Origin: Kordia aestuariivivens
Lineage (GTDB): Bacteria > Bacteroidota > Bacteroidia > Flavobacteriales > Flavobacteriaceae
Direction: 5' to 3'
DNA length: 60,213 bases
Assembly: GCF_014397005.1 (NCBI RefSeq)
Contig: NZ_JACGWS010000022.1
Span: forward strand, 1-60,213
Both the position numbers and the translations under genes were made by a program. The first letter of the stretch is position 1; each line of letters opens with the position of its first letter. This document shows positions 8,413 through 17,214 of the stretch, piece by piece. A model generated the notes under the pieces. That model had not been told where the DNA came from, searched no databases, and was given only the letters and a program-made list of their open reading frames with translations.

Positions 8413-10425
8413 ATGAAAAAGATCATTTACATTATTTCCTTCTTGCTCACAACGACTGTCTTTGCGCAATACACAATTACGATTGATGCGCATGTCTTGG
8501 ATATGGATACAAAACAACCAATACCTTATGTAAACATTCAATGTGTTGGAAAGGACATTAAAGCCATCACAGACGCTTCGGGGAAATTTACACTTACGTT
8601 TGATGAAGATTTAGTAACTGACAACGATCGTTTTCAGTTTTTAACACTTGATTACGATACAATAACTGTCGAAATGCCAAAACTTTCTAAATATTTGACA
8701 GTAACCAATAAAATATTTCTGACAGCTACAACGAATAATAAAAATGAAAACACATTAAATGGTACTGTTTTCAGAGGAGATAACACATCCATTCAAAATG
8801 CAAAAGTTCGGATTAAAAACACATTTACGGAAGTGCAAACAAACGTTGACGGAACATTCAAAATTCCTGCAAAAATAGGTGATACACTTATTGTTGATTA
8901 CATAGGAATGTATGACAAAGAAATAATTGTTTCTAATTTGACTCCTTTAACTGTAAAATTAAAACCAAATGCAGAACTATTAAACACAGTTTTAATCAAA
9001 GGAAAGAAGGCAAAAAAGAAGAAACGCTATGTTGATACAGGATTTGGAAAAGCAGACTTTGATGGATTTTCGTTAGGTTCTATGCTAACATCAGACGACA
9101 TTGGCTCGCACCATGTATATCTTACCGATGTATTAAGAGGAAGAATTGCAGGTTTAAATGTTGCTATGGGCGAAGGTAATATTCGCAATCGATTCAACGC
9201 TTTTGCTCGAAGAAGTTTTAGGTCTGCAATGAATACTACACAGACACAACCAGGACAGCCAGTTCTATCCGTTAGAGGTACACCGGCACTTGTGTTTTAT
9301 GATGGATTTCCGTATTATGGAAATATCAATGATATTGAAATTAGGACTGTAGACAATATAGTGGTGTTAAAAGCAATGTCGGCAACAGTTTTATATGGAG
9401 GGCAACCCACCATATTAATTACATCAAAAAATAGATTTCTAAAAAGAGATGAAAGCGGAAACGTGATTGATGCAGCTTTGTTAACCAACAACAAATACGA
9501 TGAATCAGTGCCATTAGTATCAAGCACGGTACAAAAACCAAGTTACATTACGGAATTGCAACAAGCATCAAATTATGCAGCGGCTTTAGAGATTTATAAT
9601 TCGCAAGTACGCAACAGCAAGCTTCAAACGGTTTCCTATTATATGGATGTTTCTGAATATTTCATGAAATGGAATTCAGAGAAAGCAATAGCAATCTTAG
9701 CAAATATTGAAAAAATTGCAGGAAACAACCCAAAAGCATTAAAAGCGGTAGCATACAAGTTAGAAGAATTGGAACAATATGAAAAAGCAAAACTGATATA
9801 TCAACGTATTGCTACATTATTACCAAATTCAGCACAGTCGTATCGCGATTTAGCACTGATTTATAAACATGCAGGCGATTATCAAGAATCTATAGATTTG
9901 TACAAAAAAATGCTTACGAATTCTATTGAAAATATAGATTTCACAGGATTGGAACAATTATTACTAAATGAACTACAACAGCTATTACGAAGACACAGAA
10001 GTGAAGTAGATTATAAAGACTTTCCATCAAATTTATTGACAACAACGTTTAAGTATGATTTGCGAATTGTATTTGAATGGAATGACGCTGACGCAGAATT
10101 TGAATTGCAATTTGTAAACCCTGAAAACAAATTTTATACTTGGGGACATTCAATCATTGCAAACAAAGAGTATCTGCTGAATGAAGTAAAAAATGGCTAT
10201 CACACAGAAGAATTTGTCATTGATGAAGCAACGGACATTGGCGAATGGATGATCAATATTAAAAACTTAAAAGAAGAAGCTACACGCAATCCAACGTATT
10301 TAAAATATACGATCTATAAAAATTATGGAACAGCAAATGAAGAGAAAAAAGTAAAAGTTGTAAAACTCTACAAGCAACAGCAGAAAGCTACACTTGATAA
10401 AATAGCATATCAACGAGAGCAATAA
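8413..10425 (+). CDS. Secreted protein with carboxypeptidase-regulatory, TonB-plug-like, TPR and DUF2135-like segments
   Basis: This 670-aa protein begins with a signal peptide (cleaved near TTTVFAQ). Two CarboxypepD_reg-like beta domains follow (about 25-100 and 115-195), then a segment resembling a SusC/TonB receptor plug (about 215-345: LRGRIAGLNVAMGEGN, VLSVRGTPALVFYDGFPYYG, ITSKN). No 22-strand barrel follows. The rest has TPR-like helices (about 415-500, YEKAKLIYQRIATLLPNSAQ) and a C-terminal beta region around YDLRIVFEWNDADAEFELQF that recalls DUF2135/YfaP. It is probably periplasmic or attached at the outer membrane. Substrate and partners are unknown. It stands as a single gene with its own terminator. 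Confidence 0.8.
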   Translation: MKKIIYIISFLLTTTVFAQYTITIDAHVLDMDTKQPIPYVNIQCVGKDIKAITDASGKFTLTFDEDLVTDNDRFQFLTLDYDTITVEMPKLSKYLTVTNKIFLTATTNNKNENTLNGTVFRGDNTSIQNAKVRIKNTFTEVQTNVDGTFKIPAKIGDTLIVDYIGMYDKEIIVSNLTPLTVKLKPNAELLNTVLIKGKKAKKKKRYVDTGFGKADFDGFSLGSMLTSDDIGSHHVYLTDVLRGRIAGLNVAMGEGNIRNRFNAFARRSFRSAMNTTQTQPGQPVLSVRGTPALVFYDGFPYYGNINDIEIRTVDNIVVLKAMSATVLYGGQPTILITSKNRFLKRDESGNVIDAALLTNNKYDESVPLVSSTVQKPSYITELQQASNYAAALEIYNSQVRNSKLQTVSYYMDVSEYFMKWNSEKAIAILANIEKIAGNNPKALKAVAYKLEELEQYEKAKLIYQRIATLLPNSAQSYRDLALIYKHAGDYQESIDLYKKMLTNSIENIDFTGLEQLLLNELQQLLRRHRSEVDYKDFPSNLLTTTFKYDLRIVFEWNDADAEFELQFVNPENKFYTWGHSIIANKEYLLNEVKNGYHTEEFVIDEATDIGEWMINIKNLKEEATRNPTYLKYTIYKNYGTANEEKKVKVVKLYKQQQKATLDKIAYQREQ

Positions 10426-10451
10426 ATAGGATTTGTACAACGAGTAAAATA

Positions 10452-10490
10452 CGTAAAAGCGCGATCATTTATTCTGGTCGTGCTTTTTTA
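10452..10490. terminator. Bidirectional terminator
   Basis: AAAGCGCGATCA (10456-10467) pairs with TGGTCGTGCTTT (10475-10486), with two G-U pairs and T runs on both strands. It can end the plug-like gene on the plus strand and the small minus-strand frame just beyond it. Confidence 0.75.
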
Positions 10491-10493
10491 TAT

Positions 10494-10598
10494 TTATACT
10501 AATGCATATATATTGATGCACAATCCAGCGATTAATAATAACATTTGAATTACAAATAATAATGTCACTGGTTTATTGTTTTGATCAAGGGAAGTCAT
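10494..10598 (-). CDS. Possible 34-aa single-pass membrane protein
   Basis: A short minus-strand frame encodes MTSLDQNNKPVTLLFVIQML then LLIAGLCINIYALV. It has a polar N terminus and one transmembrane helix, which looks like a genuine small membrane protein. Its stop lies just before the bidirectional terminator. No family is recognised; chance cannot be excluded at this length. Confidence 0.4.
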   Translation of the reverse strand: MTSLDQNNKPVTLLFVIQMLLLIAGLCINIYALV

Positions 10599-10815
10599 AA
10601 CAAAATGGAGTTAGGTTAAACAGAATTGTAAAATTCCACAAAAAAGTCATTCCAAACAATACGTAGAATCCCCTGTTTTTAGTGAAACTCAATATTGTAA
10701 AGTCGTTTGGGCATACAGTGTTGCTAGTTGAACTAATTCCGCAGTAGTGTGGAATCTCTAGGAAGTTATTTTTTATCTCAAAATATCTCAAAAGCCTAAA
10801 TTATCTTGATATACA
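10599..10815. other. Intergenic stretch without a supportable gene
   Basis: A frame of 68 codons on the minus strand (10585-10791) overlaps here but has no domain, signal or recognisable composition and partly covers the better 34-aa frame. I see no RNA structure in this stretch. Confidence 0.3.
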
Positions 10816-11256
10816 CTACTTCAGATACAAGCAATTCTTATCATAATCGATCACGGCTTTTCCTTTTTGTAAAATATCAGCACCAATAATTCCATTTACA
10901 GGTTGTGCATCATGTTGCGTTAAGGCAGTATTTACATGATCTAGATTAAATAAAACCAATGCAACACGTTTTTTTGACCATTTTCCAATAGAAATTTTAT
11001 TCTTTTTAGAAACTTGCGTGTCCATATTAATAGCACCAGCGCCAGCAGCTTTAATCTTAGAGTCTTTAGCCGTCAGGTTAAAGGTTTCAATCGCTTCAAA
11101 ACCTACACATGATGTAGAAGCGCCAGTATCTAAAATAAAACTTCCTTCAATACCATTAATCTTTGCTTTCACTTCGTAATGATTCGTATTAATTCTATTC
11201 AGCTTAATGCGTTGGTATCCTTTATCCAATAAAAATTTTCGTAAACTCTTTCCCAT
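10816..11256 (-). CDS. Retropepsin-like aspartic protease family protein
   Basis: From the Met in MGKSLRKFLLDKGYQ this is about 146 aa. A further upstream Met (11298) would add 14 residues without any conserved feature, so the inner start is preferred. The catalytic motif is FILDTGAST, and IGADILQKGKAVIDYD near the C terminus corresponds to the second conserved block of single-domain retropepsins. One Asp motif is present, so activity would need a homodimer as in retroviral proteases. There is no signal peptide, so it is likely cytosolic. The physiological substrate is unknown. It is divergent from tatD. Confidence 0.85.
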   Translation of the reverse strand: MGKSLRKFLLDKGYQRIKLNRINTNHYEVKAKINGIEGSFILDTGASTSCVGFEAIETFNLTAKDSKIKAAGAGAINMDTQVSKKNKISIGKWSKKRVALVLFNLDHVNTALTQHDAQPVNGIIGADILQKGKAVIDYDKNCLYLK

Positions 11257-11431
11257 CTGTAATAATATGTGTTGTCTATATGCTAAAATACAAATCAAAA
11301 CGCATGCCTATCTATCATTCGTGTTATTATTGTCAGGCAAGATGTGACAAGCTGCGAGAAAATGTTTGTTTTGTCATACTTTTTAAAAAGAAGTCATATA
11401 TACTTCGTGTTGAAAATACTATTTTTACGGC

Positions 11432-12199
11432 ATGATGATTACAGATACACATACACACTTATATAGTGAAGCTTTTGATGAAGATAGAGACGACATGATG
11501 CAACGCGCCATAAACAATGGAGTGCGTCGTTTTTTTGTTCCTGCAATTGATTCAGCCTACACAGAACGCATGTTTCAGCTTGAAAAAGACTATCCAGATG
11601 AAGTTTTCTTAATGTCAGGATTGCATCCAACGCATGTAAAAGAAAATTACAAAGAAGAATTGGCGCATGTAGAAGACTTATTAGCAACTCGAAAATTTTA
11701 TGCTGTTGGCGAAATTGGAATTGATTTATATTGGGATAAAACATTCTTGCCGCAACAACAAGAAGCGTTTCAACATCAAATTCAACTCGCAAAAAAATAC
11801 AAACTTCCAATTGTCATTCACTGTCGAGATGCATTTGATGAGGTATTTGAAGTATTAGAAAAAGAAAAAGATGCATCCTTATTCGGAATTTTTCACTGCT
11901 TCACAGGAACAAAAGTACAAGCCGAACAAGCCATTGGTTACAATATGAAACTTGGAATTGGTGGTGTTGTTACGTTTAAAAACGGAAAAATTGATAAGTT
12001 CCTGAATGAAATTCCAATAGAACATATCGTTTTAGAAACCGATGCACCGTATTTAGCGCCAACACCATACAGAGGAAAACGTAATGAAAGTAGTTATGTA
12101 CTAAATGTATTAGAAAAAATCGCAGAAATCTATCAATTGCCAGCAACAGAAGTAGCGACGATTACAACAGAAAACTCAAAAGCGGTTTTTGGGATTTAA
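11432..12199 (+). CDS. tatD: TatD family metal-dependent deoxyribonuclease
   Basis: This 255-aa TIM-barrel hydrolase has the full metal-ligand set: DTHTHLYS at the N terminus, AVGEIGIDLYWD, IVIHCRDA, IFHCFTG and LETDAPYLAP followed by YRGKRNES. Members are 3'-5' exonucleases on damaged single-stranded DNA, and some act in peptide or tRNA quality control. The length and motif order are typical (YcfH/TatD group). The start MMITDTHTHL could be the first or second Met. The asparaginase gene follows 45 nt downstream and is likely cotranscribed. Confidence 0.95.
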   Translation: MMITDTHTHLYSEAFDEDRDDMMQRAINNGVRRFFVPAIDSAYTERMFQLEKDYPDEVFLMSGLHPTHVKENYKEELAHVEDLLATRKFYAVGEIGIDLYWDKTFLPQQQEAFQHQIQLAKKYKLPIVIHCRDAFDEVFEVLEKEKDASLFGIFHCFTGTKVQAEQAIGYNMKLGIGGVVTFKNGKIDKFLNEIPIEHIVLETDAPYLAPTPYRGKRNESSYVLNVLEKIAEIYQLPATEVATITTENSKAVFGI

Positions 12200-12244
12200 T
12201 TAATTGGGATATCTTTAGCATAACCAACAACTAGCAACCAAAAA

Positions 12245-13273
12245 ATGACACAAGCTAACATATTATTAATATATACTGGTGGAACCATTGGAATGATCAA
12301 GGATTTTGAAACAGGAGCCTTGCGTGCTTTCAACTTTAATAAACTCCTTGAGCGTATTCCCGAACTTTCACATTTAGATTGTGAAATAGAAACCGTAACC
12401 TTTGAAAATCCTATTGATTCTTCTGATATGAACCCTACATATTGGATACAAATGGCGTCAATTATAGAAGAAAACTACGATGCTTTTGACGGTTTTGTTG
12501 TGTTGCACGGAAGCGACACGATGAGTTATTCGGCTTCAGCCTTAAGTTTTATGTTGGAAAATTTGGCAAAACCAGTCATATTTACGGGATCTCAGTTGCC
12601 TATTGGAGACTTGCGTACTGATGCAAAAGAAAACTTAATTACGTCTATTCAAGTTGCTTCTTTACAAGATAAACATGGAAAACCGCAAATTAAAGAAGTT
12701 GGCTTGTATTTTGAGTACAAATTATACCGAGCAAACCGAACTACTAAAATAAATGCAGAGCATTTTGAAGCATTTAATTCGTTAAATTATCCACCTTTGG
12801 CAGAATCTGGTGTGCATTTAAAAATATTTAAAGAAAATTTACGGCATCCTACGGGTAAAAAAAAGCTCAAAGTTCATAAAAAAATGGACCATAATATTGC
12901 GCTAATAAAATTGTTTCCGGGCATAACTCGATCAAGTTTGGAAGGTTTTTTAGCTTCAAAAACTATAAAAGCGATCATTTTAGAGACGTATGGAGCTGGA
13001 AATGCCCCAACAGAGACGTGGTTTTTGGATTTTTTAACTGAAATAAAGCAAAAAGGTATAATTATTGTGAATATTACGCAGTGTTCAGGTGGGAGAGTGA
13101 TCATGGGACAATACGAAACGAGCGTTGCATTAAAAAAACTAGGTATAATAAGCGGTAAAGACATCACAACCGAGGCTGCTCTCGCAAAATTAATGTATCT
13201 TTTGGGCAGGAAAACTAGCCAATCTGAGTTCAAAAGAATCTTTGAAACACAAATAAGAGGTGAAATGTCTTAA
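12245..13273 (+). CDS. ansA: Type I (cytosolic) L-asparaginase
   Basis: This 342-aa enzyme hydrolyses asparagine to aspartate and ammonia. The first catalytic motif IYTGGTIGM carries nucleophile Thr14. The second motif is VLHGSDTMSYSASAL, with the Thr-Asp pair, followed by FTGSQLPIGDLRTDAKENL. There is no signal peptide, consistent with the cytosolic AnsA form. It is downstream of tatD on the same strand, and a tRNA-Ser gene follows after 57 nt. Confidence 0.96.
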   Translation: MTQANILLIYTGGTIGMIKDFETGALRAFNFNKLLERIPELSHLDCEIETVTFENPIDSSDMNPTYWIQMASIIEENYDAFDGFVVLHGSDTMSYSASALSFMLENLAKPVIFTGSQLPIGDLRTDAKENLITSIQVASLQDKHGKPQIKEVGLYFEYKLYRANRTTKINAEHFEAFNSLNYPPLAESGVHLKIFKENLRHPTGKKKLKVHKKMDHNIALIKLFPGITRSSLEGFLASKTIKAIILETYGAGNAPTETWFLDFLTEIKQKGIIIVNITQCSGGRVIMGQYETSVALKKLGIISGKDITTEAALAKLMYLLGRKTSQSEFKRIFETQIRGEMS

Positions 13274-13330
13274 AAATAACTAGATATATTTCAAAAACTA
13301 AAATATTTTTTGTTATTTGCCCAACGATAG

Positions 13331-13418
13331 AGAGAGGTGGCCGAGTGGTCGAAGGCGCACGCCTGGAAAGTGTGTATACGGCATAACCGTATCGAGGGTT
13401 CGAATCCCTTCCTCTCTG
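13331..13418 (+). tRNA. tRNA-Ser (anticodon GGA)
   Basis: The acceptor halves AGAGAGG and CCTCTCT pair fully. The anticodon arm is CACGC-CTGGAAA-GTGTG with anticodon GGA, there is a long variable arm (GTATACGGCATAACCGTATC), and the T arm is GAGGG-TTCGAAT-CCCTT. The discriminator is G. The CCA end is not fully encoded. Confidence 0.96.
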
Positions 13419-13451
13419 CATAATTTATCGTAAATAATTATAAAATTTTTA

Positions 13452-13459
13452 TATCTTTA
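13452..13459 (+). promoter_or_regulatory. Possible -7 box of the ExbB operon
   Basis: TATCTTTA resembles the TAnnTTTG box and lies about 36 nt before the exbB start codon. A convincing TTG partner is missing. Confidence 0.3.
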
Positions 13460-13494
13460 ACCCGATTAACTAACAAAATTTAAGTTCAAGAGAA

Positions 13495-14223
13495 ATGAAA
13501 AAAGGATTTTCTATTATGGCTGTAGCCATGTTAACGATTTTAAATGTAGGTGTTGCAACTGCTCAAGATGCTGCTAAAACTGCAGAAGAAGCTCAAGGTT
13601 TTCACCAAGTATTAAAGGATTACTTTATAAAAGGTGGACCAGGATTTATGGGAATTGTATTGTTATGTCTTATTTTAGGACTTGCAATATGTATCGAAAG
13701 AATCATTTATCTGAATATGGCTTCAACAAATAATAAGAGATTATTAGCAAATGTTGAAAATGCATTGTCAACTGGTGGTGTAGAAGCAGCGAAAGAAGTT
13801 GCAAGAAACACTAAAGGACCTGTTGCATCTATTTTCTATCAAGGATTAGATCGTATGGATGAAGGCGTTGATAACGCTGAAAAAGCTGTCGTAGCTTACG
13901 GTGGTGTTCAAATGGGACAATTAGAAAGAAATGTATCTTGGATCTCTCTATTCATCGCAATTGCGCCGATGTTAGGATTCATGGGAACAGTAATTGGAAT
14001 GATTCAAGCCTTTGATAAGATTGCGGCTGTAGGATCATTAGATGCTTCCTTAATTGCAGGTTCTATTCAGGTTGCCTTATTAACGACTGTATTCGGTCTT
14101 ATTGTAGGTATTATCCTTCAAATTTTCTATAACTATATTATTGCTAAGATTGATAGTATTGTAAACGATATGGAAGATTCATCTATTTCTTTAGTAGATT
14201 TATTGGTTCGTTACAAAAAATAA
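13495..14223 (+). CDS. exbB: MotA/TolQ/ExbB proton channel family protein
   Basis: This 242-aa inner-membrane protein is the proton-channel subunit that powers TonB-type or Tol-type machines. A cleavable-looking N-terminal hydrophobic segment ends near GVATAQ. Transmembrane helices follow at about 50-72, 148-172 (LFIAIAPMLGFMGTVIGMIQ) and 188-215, which is the TolQ/ExbB arrangement. It opens a four-gene run (ExbB, small membrane protein, ExbD, ExbD) with gaps of 2-33 nt. Which energy transducer it serves cannot be read from the window. Confidence 0.92.
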   Translation: MKKGFSIMAVAMLTILNVGVATAQDAAKTAEEAQGFHQVLKDYFIKGGPGFMGIVLLCLILGLAICIERIIYLNMASTNNKRLLANVENALSTGGVEAAKEVARNTKGPVASIFYQGLDRMDEGVDNAEKAVVAYGGVQMGQLERNVSWISLFIAIAPMLGFMGTVIGMIQAFDKIAAVGSLDASLIAGSIQVALLTTVFGLIVGIILQIFYNYIIAKIDSIVNDMEDSSISLVDLLVRYKK

Positions 14224-14256
14224 TACTGTCAACTTTTTACAATACAATATATCATT

Positions 14257-14673
14257 ATGAAATCATTAAAAATAATATTAACAGTTTTAGTTGCCCTAAT
14301 CGCACTTATAGGAGTAATTCTATATATTACGATTCTTACGGATGACTCAACAGGAAATGCTATGATTGTTGCAGGTGAAATACTCGTTGTTGTAACGGCT
14401 GCAATAGCTATATTTTTTGGACTCAAAAACTTGGCTACAAATCCTGGAGCATTAAAGAAGTCATTGATTTCCTTAGCAGTATTCGCTATTGTTGGAATAC
14501 TATCGTACGTGTCAGCTAGTGATGCAATTCCAAAAAATCTTGGAGATGAAATAACCATCACAGCATCAGAATCTAAATATGTAGGAACAGGTATTTACAT
14601 GTTTTACTTTTTAGCAATGATTGCAATTTTAGCAATGATTGGATTTGCAATTAAAAAATCACTTAATAAATAA
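14257..14673 (+). CDS. Four-helix inner-membrane protein in the ExbB-ExbD operon
   Basis: This 138-aa protein has four predicted membrane helices (about 5-26, 35-57, 68-87 and 112-132), with a short loop containing DAIPKNLGDEITITASES between helices 3 and 4. I recognise no named family. Its position between exbB and exbD, with only 2 nt to exbD, suggests it is part of or assists the same membrane complex. Confidence 0.8.
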   Translation: MKSLKIILTVLVALIALIGVILYITILTDDSTGNAMIVAGEILVVVTAAIAIFFGLKNLATNPGALKKSLISLAVFAIVGILSYVSASDAIPKNLGDEITITASESKYVGTGIYMFYFLAMIAILAMIGFAIKKSLNK

Positions 14674-14675
14674 TT

Positions 14676-15302
14676 ATGGGAAGAAGAAACATACCAGAAG
14701 TTAGTGCAGGATCTATGGCAGATATTGCATTCTTGCTTCTTATCTTTTTCTTAGTAACTACTACTTTTGAAGTGGATAGTGGTATCACTAGAAAGTTGCC
14801 ACCAATTCCACCTCCAGGACAAGTGCCTCCGATTATCAAGCAGAAAAATTTATTTACTGTGTTAGTAAATAAAAACAATGACTTGTTAGTAGAGGAAGAA
14901 GTTATGCAGCTAAAAGATCTTAGGCAAGCTACTATCGATTTTTTAGACAATGGTGGAGGAACTAATGAAATTGGTGAGCCATGTAATTACTGTCAAGGAA
15001 AGAAAGATGAAACCTCTTCAGATCACCCGAATAAAGCAATTATTTCGGTGCGAAATGATAGAGAAACAGAATATAAAACATTTATTTCTGTTCAAAACGA
15101 GCTCGTAGGAGCATACAACTTCTTAAGAAATAGAGAGTCGATGAAAATTAATGGACAAAAATATACTACGATAGATTCGTTGTATAATGATCCAAAATTG
15201 AAAGATGGTTCTCCAGAGAAAGATGCATTAAGTAAGAAATTGAAAAAGATTCAAGATATGTATCCTTTGAAAATTTCTGAAGCTGAAAACGTTAAAAACT
15301 AA
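14676..15302 (+). CDS. exbD: ExbD/TolR family biopolymer transport protein (first copy)
   Basis: This 208-aa protein has one N-terminal membrane helix carrying the proton-relay Asp16 in SMADIAFLLLIFFLVTTTF. A proline-rich periplasmic linker (LPPIPPPGQVPP) and a periplasmic domain follow. An insert with Cys residues (GEPCNYCQGKK, about residues 105-115) lengthens it compared with the usual 140 aa. It partners ExbB in the proton channel and lies 12 nt upstream of a second ExbD. Confidence 0.92.
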   Translation: MGRRNIPEVSAGSMADIAFLLLIFFLVTTTFEVDSGITRKLPPIPPPGQVPPIIKQKNLFTVLVNKNNDLLVEEEVMQLKDLRQATIDFLDNGGGTNEIGEPCNYCQGKKDETSSDHPNKAIISVRNDRETEYKTFISVQNELVGAYNFLRNRESMKINGQKYTTIDSLYNDPKLKDGSPEKDALSKKLKKIQDMYPLKISEAENVKN

Positions 15303-15314
15303 ATTGTAGCTACT

Positions 15315-15809
15315 ATGTCTAAGTTTAAAAAGAAAAAAAGTGGTGAGTTGCCACCAGTATCTACAGCAGCGATGCCAGATATTGTTTTTATGTTATTATT
15401 CTTCTTTATGACGGTAACAACGTTCAAAAAAGATGACTATAAAGTAAGACAAAATTTAGCGTTTGCAGATCAGGTACAGACTCTTAATAAAGATGATAAG
15501 GTAATCTATATTTATGCTGGGAAACCTAGTCAAAGATATCAAGATGACTTTGGAACACAAGCAAAAATTCAATTAAACGATAAGTTTGCAGACGTTTCAG
15601 AAATCAAAGATTACTGGTTCAATGAAATTAATAACAATCCAAAACTTGGACAGCAATATCAAAATGTTGCGATCACTGCTTTAAAAGTAGATGGTGAAAC
15701 CAATATGGGATTAATTTCAGATATCAAACAAGAGCTTCGTGAGATTAACGCTCTGAAAATTAACTATACTACCAAAAAAGGGGAGTTTAGTAAGAATTAC
15801 AAAAAATAG
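15315..15809 (+). CDS. ExbD/TolR family biopolymer transport protein (second copy)
   Basis: This 164-aa protein has a basic N terminus (KFKKKKSG) and a single membrane helix with the conserved Asp22 in AAMPDIVFMLLFFFMTVTTF. A periplasmic domain of about 120 residues follows. Paired, non-identical ExbD proteins are usual in Bacteroidota and may form heteromers. The gene ends the operon and a clear terminator follows. Confidence 0.92.
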   Translation: MSKFKKKKSGELPPVSTAAMPDIVFMLLFFFMTVTTFKKDDYKVRQNLAFADQVQTLNKDDKVIYIYAGKPSQRYQDDFGTQAKIQLNDKFADVSEIKDYWFNEINNNPKLGQQYQNVAITALKVDGETNMGLISDIKQELREINALKINYTTKKGEFSKNYKK

Positions 15810-15830
15810 ATAAACTTAAATTTTGTATTA

Positions 15831-15860
15831 AAAAAGCACTCTTTCTAGAGTGCTTTTTTT
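15831..15860 (+). terminator. Rho-independent terminator of the ExbB-ExbD operon
   Basis: GCACTCT (15836-15842) pairs with AGAGTGC (15847-15853) across a TTCT loop. A run precedes and seven T follow. Confidence 0.9.
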
Positions 15861-15915
15861 GTACTATCTTGGTACTAATTGTTCATGAAATCAACTCGCT
15901 AATACAAGAAACAGC

Positions 15916-16614
15916 ATGAAACGCATTATCATAGGAATCATATTTATCTTTTTGGGATTGAATTATGCCATCGCACAAGAAGAAATAGTACGTGATACAA
16001 TTCCTGATGAAAACTATAGAGAAGATCAATTTTATATAGGAGTTACCTATAATATCATTCAAAATAGACCTAGCGGCATTTCTCAGAACAACTTATCCAA
16101 TGGAATACATCTTGGCGTTATTCGCGATTTCCCTATCAACAAGAAGCGTAATAAAGCGATTGGAATTGGTTTGGGATATTCTTATAATTCATACTTTCAC
16201 AATCTAAAAGCTACGGAAACAAATGCTGGAATTACGTATGAAGCTATTGATAGCGATCAAAGTTTTAAGCGAAACAAATACAGAACGCATGTTGTAGAAC
16301 TTCCGATAGAATTTCGTTGGCGAACTTCCACAGCTTCGTCCTATAAGTTTTGGCGTATTTATGGTGGATTTAAGTTCGGATATATCTTTTCGGGCGTTTC
16401 AAAATTTGTAAGTGATAATGAAAATCTCAAATTTCAAAATGATGATTTGAATCGATTTCAATATGGACTCACACTAAGCGCTGGGTACAACACCTGGAAT
16501 TTTCATGTGTATTATGGCTTAAATAAGCTTTTCAAAGACACTACAGTTACGGTTGATGGCGAACAATTTGATATGAGTATAATTAAAGTTGGCTTAATGT
16601 TTTACATCCTATAG
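15916..16614 (+). CDS. PorT-family outer-membrane beta-barrel protein
   Basis: This 232-aa protein has a signal peptide cleaved near NYAIAQ. It then has barrel strands rich in Gly and aromatics (AIGIGLGYSYNSYFHNL, WRIYGGFKFGYIFSGVS, YGLTLSAGYNTWNFHVYYGL) and ends KVGLMFYIL. It resembles the PorT/SprT family linked to type IX secretion. The position after ExbB-ExbD-ExbD is common in this family, but whether this is the PorT needed for secretion or a paralogue is not decidable here. Its last 6 nt overlap the convergent membrane gene. Confidence 0.8.
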   Translation: MKRIIIGIIFIFLGLNYAIAQEEIVRDTIPDENYREDQFYIGVTYNIIQNRPSGISQNNLSNGIHLGVIRDFPINKKRNKAIGIGLGYSYNSYFHNLKATETNAGITYEAIDSDQSFKRNKYRTHVVELPIEFRWRTSTASSYKFWRIYGGFKFGYIFSGVSKFVSDNENLKFQNDDLNRFQYGLTLSAGYNTWNFHVYYGLNKLFKDTTVTVDGEQFDMSIIKVGLMFYIL

Positions 16615-17214
16615 CCAATCATACATCACCAATAATTGTGGAATCCAACCAATAAAAAAGCCAATAATCAATTCTACAAATGTATGTGCTTTCAAAAATA
16701 AACGGGAAGTCCCTACAAGTCCTATCATTAAAATAAGGACACTCAAAGCAAAGGTAATATTGACTTGATACGTAATGCTTAATGCAATTAAAAACATTAC
16801 CAAACCAGACATTCCCATCATGTGCATACTTGCTTTTATGCGAAATAAAACCAACGTAAGGCAAACAATCGTAGCAATTAAAGTCGCTAAAAAGAAATCA
16901 TACAATTCTGCAAAAATTGATTTCGTAATGACTTTGGTAATAATTAAAAACAATACTAAAACGTATACGTACAATGGAATTTTGCGTTGAGACACATCTT
17001 TCACAAAAATAGAATCAATCAGCTTAAAGCGTTTCAATAAAATAAAAAGTAAGATCGGAATGAAGATGGTAAAAATTGAAATCGTAATTGCGACGTCAAT
17101 TTTAAAATTCAATTCATACAATCGTGGTGTGACTAAAAAAAAGCCAACTGTTGCCATTACTGGAATGAAAATAGGGTGGAATAGGTACGATATAACTTTA
17201 AGAAACGTACGCAT
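16609..17214 (-). CDS. PAP2-like integral membrane protein
   Basis: This 201-aa protein has six predicted membrane helices. Its pattern follows PAP2 phosphatases: KDVSQRKIP near residues 72-80 recalls motif 1, HMMGMSG (about 131-137) replaces the SGH motif, and TSRLFLKAHTFVELIIG (about 168-184) matches SRxxxxxHxxxD with Glu in place of Asp. The substitutions leave it open whether it dephosphorylates lipid diphosphates. It is directly downstream of rpoN on the same strand with no gap. Confidence 0.75.
   Translation of the reverse strand: MRTFLKVISYLFHPIFIPVMATVGFFLVTPRLYELNFKIDVAITISIFTIFIPILLFILLKRFKLIDSIFVKDVSQRKIPLYVYVLVLFLIITKVITKSIFAELYDFFLATLIATIVCLTLVLFRIKASMHMMGMSGLVMFLIALSITYQVNITFALSVLILMIGLVGTSRLFLKAHTFVELIIGFFIGWIPQLLVMYDWL

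Noticed and set aside
10585-10791. 68-codon minus-strand frame
   Set aside because: It has no recognisable features and overlaps the 5' end of the better-looking 34-aa membrane frame.
15916-16614. Definite assignment as the type IX secretion protein PorT
   Set aside because: PorT-like barrels have many paralogues and no other type IX gene is in the window, so only the family is stated.
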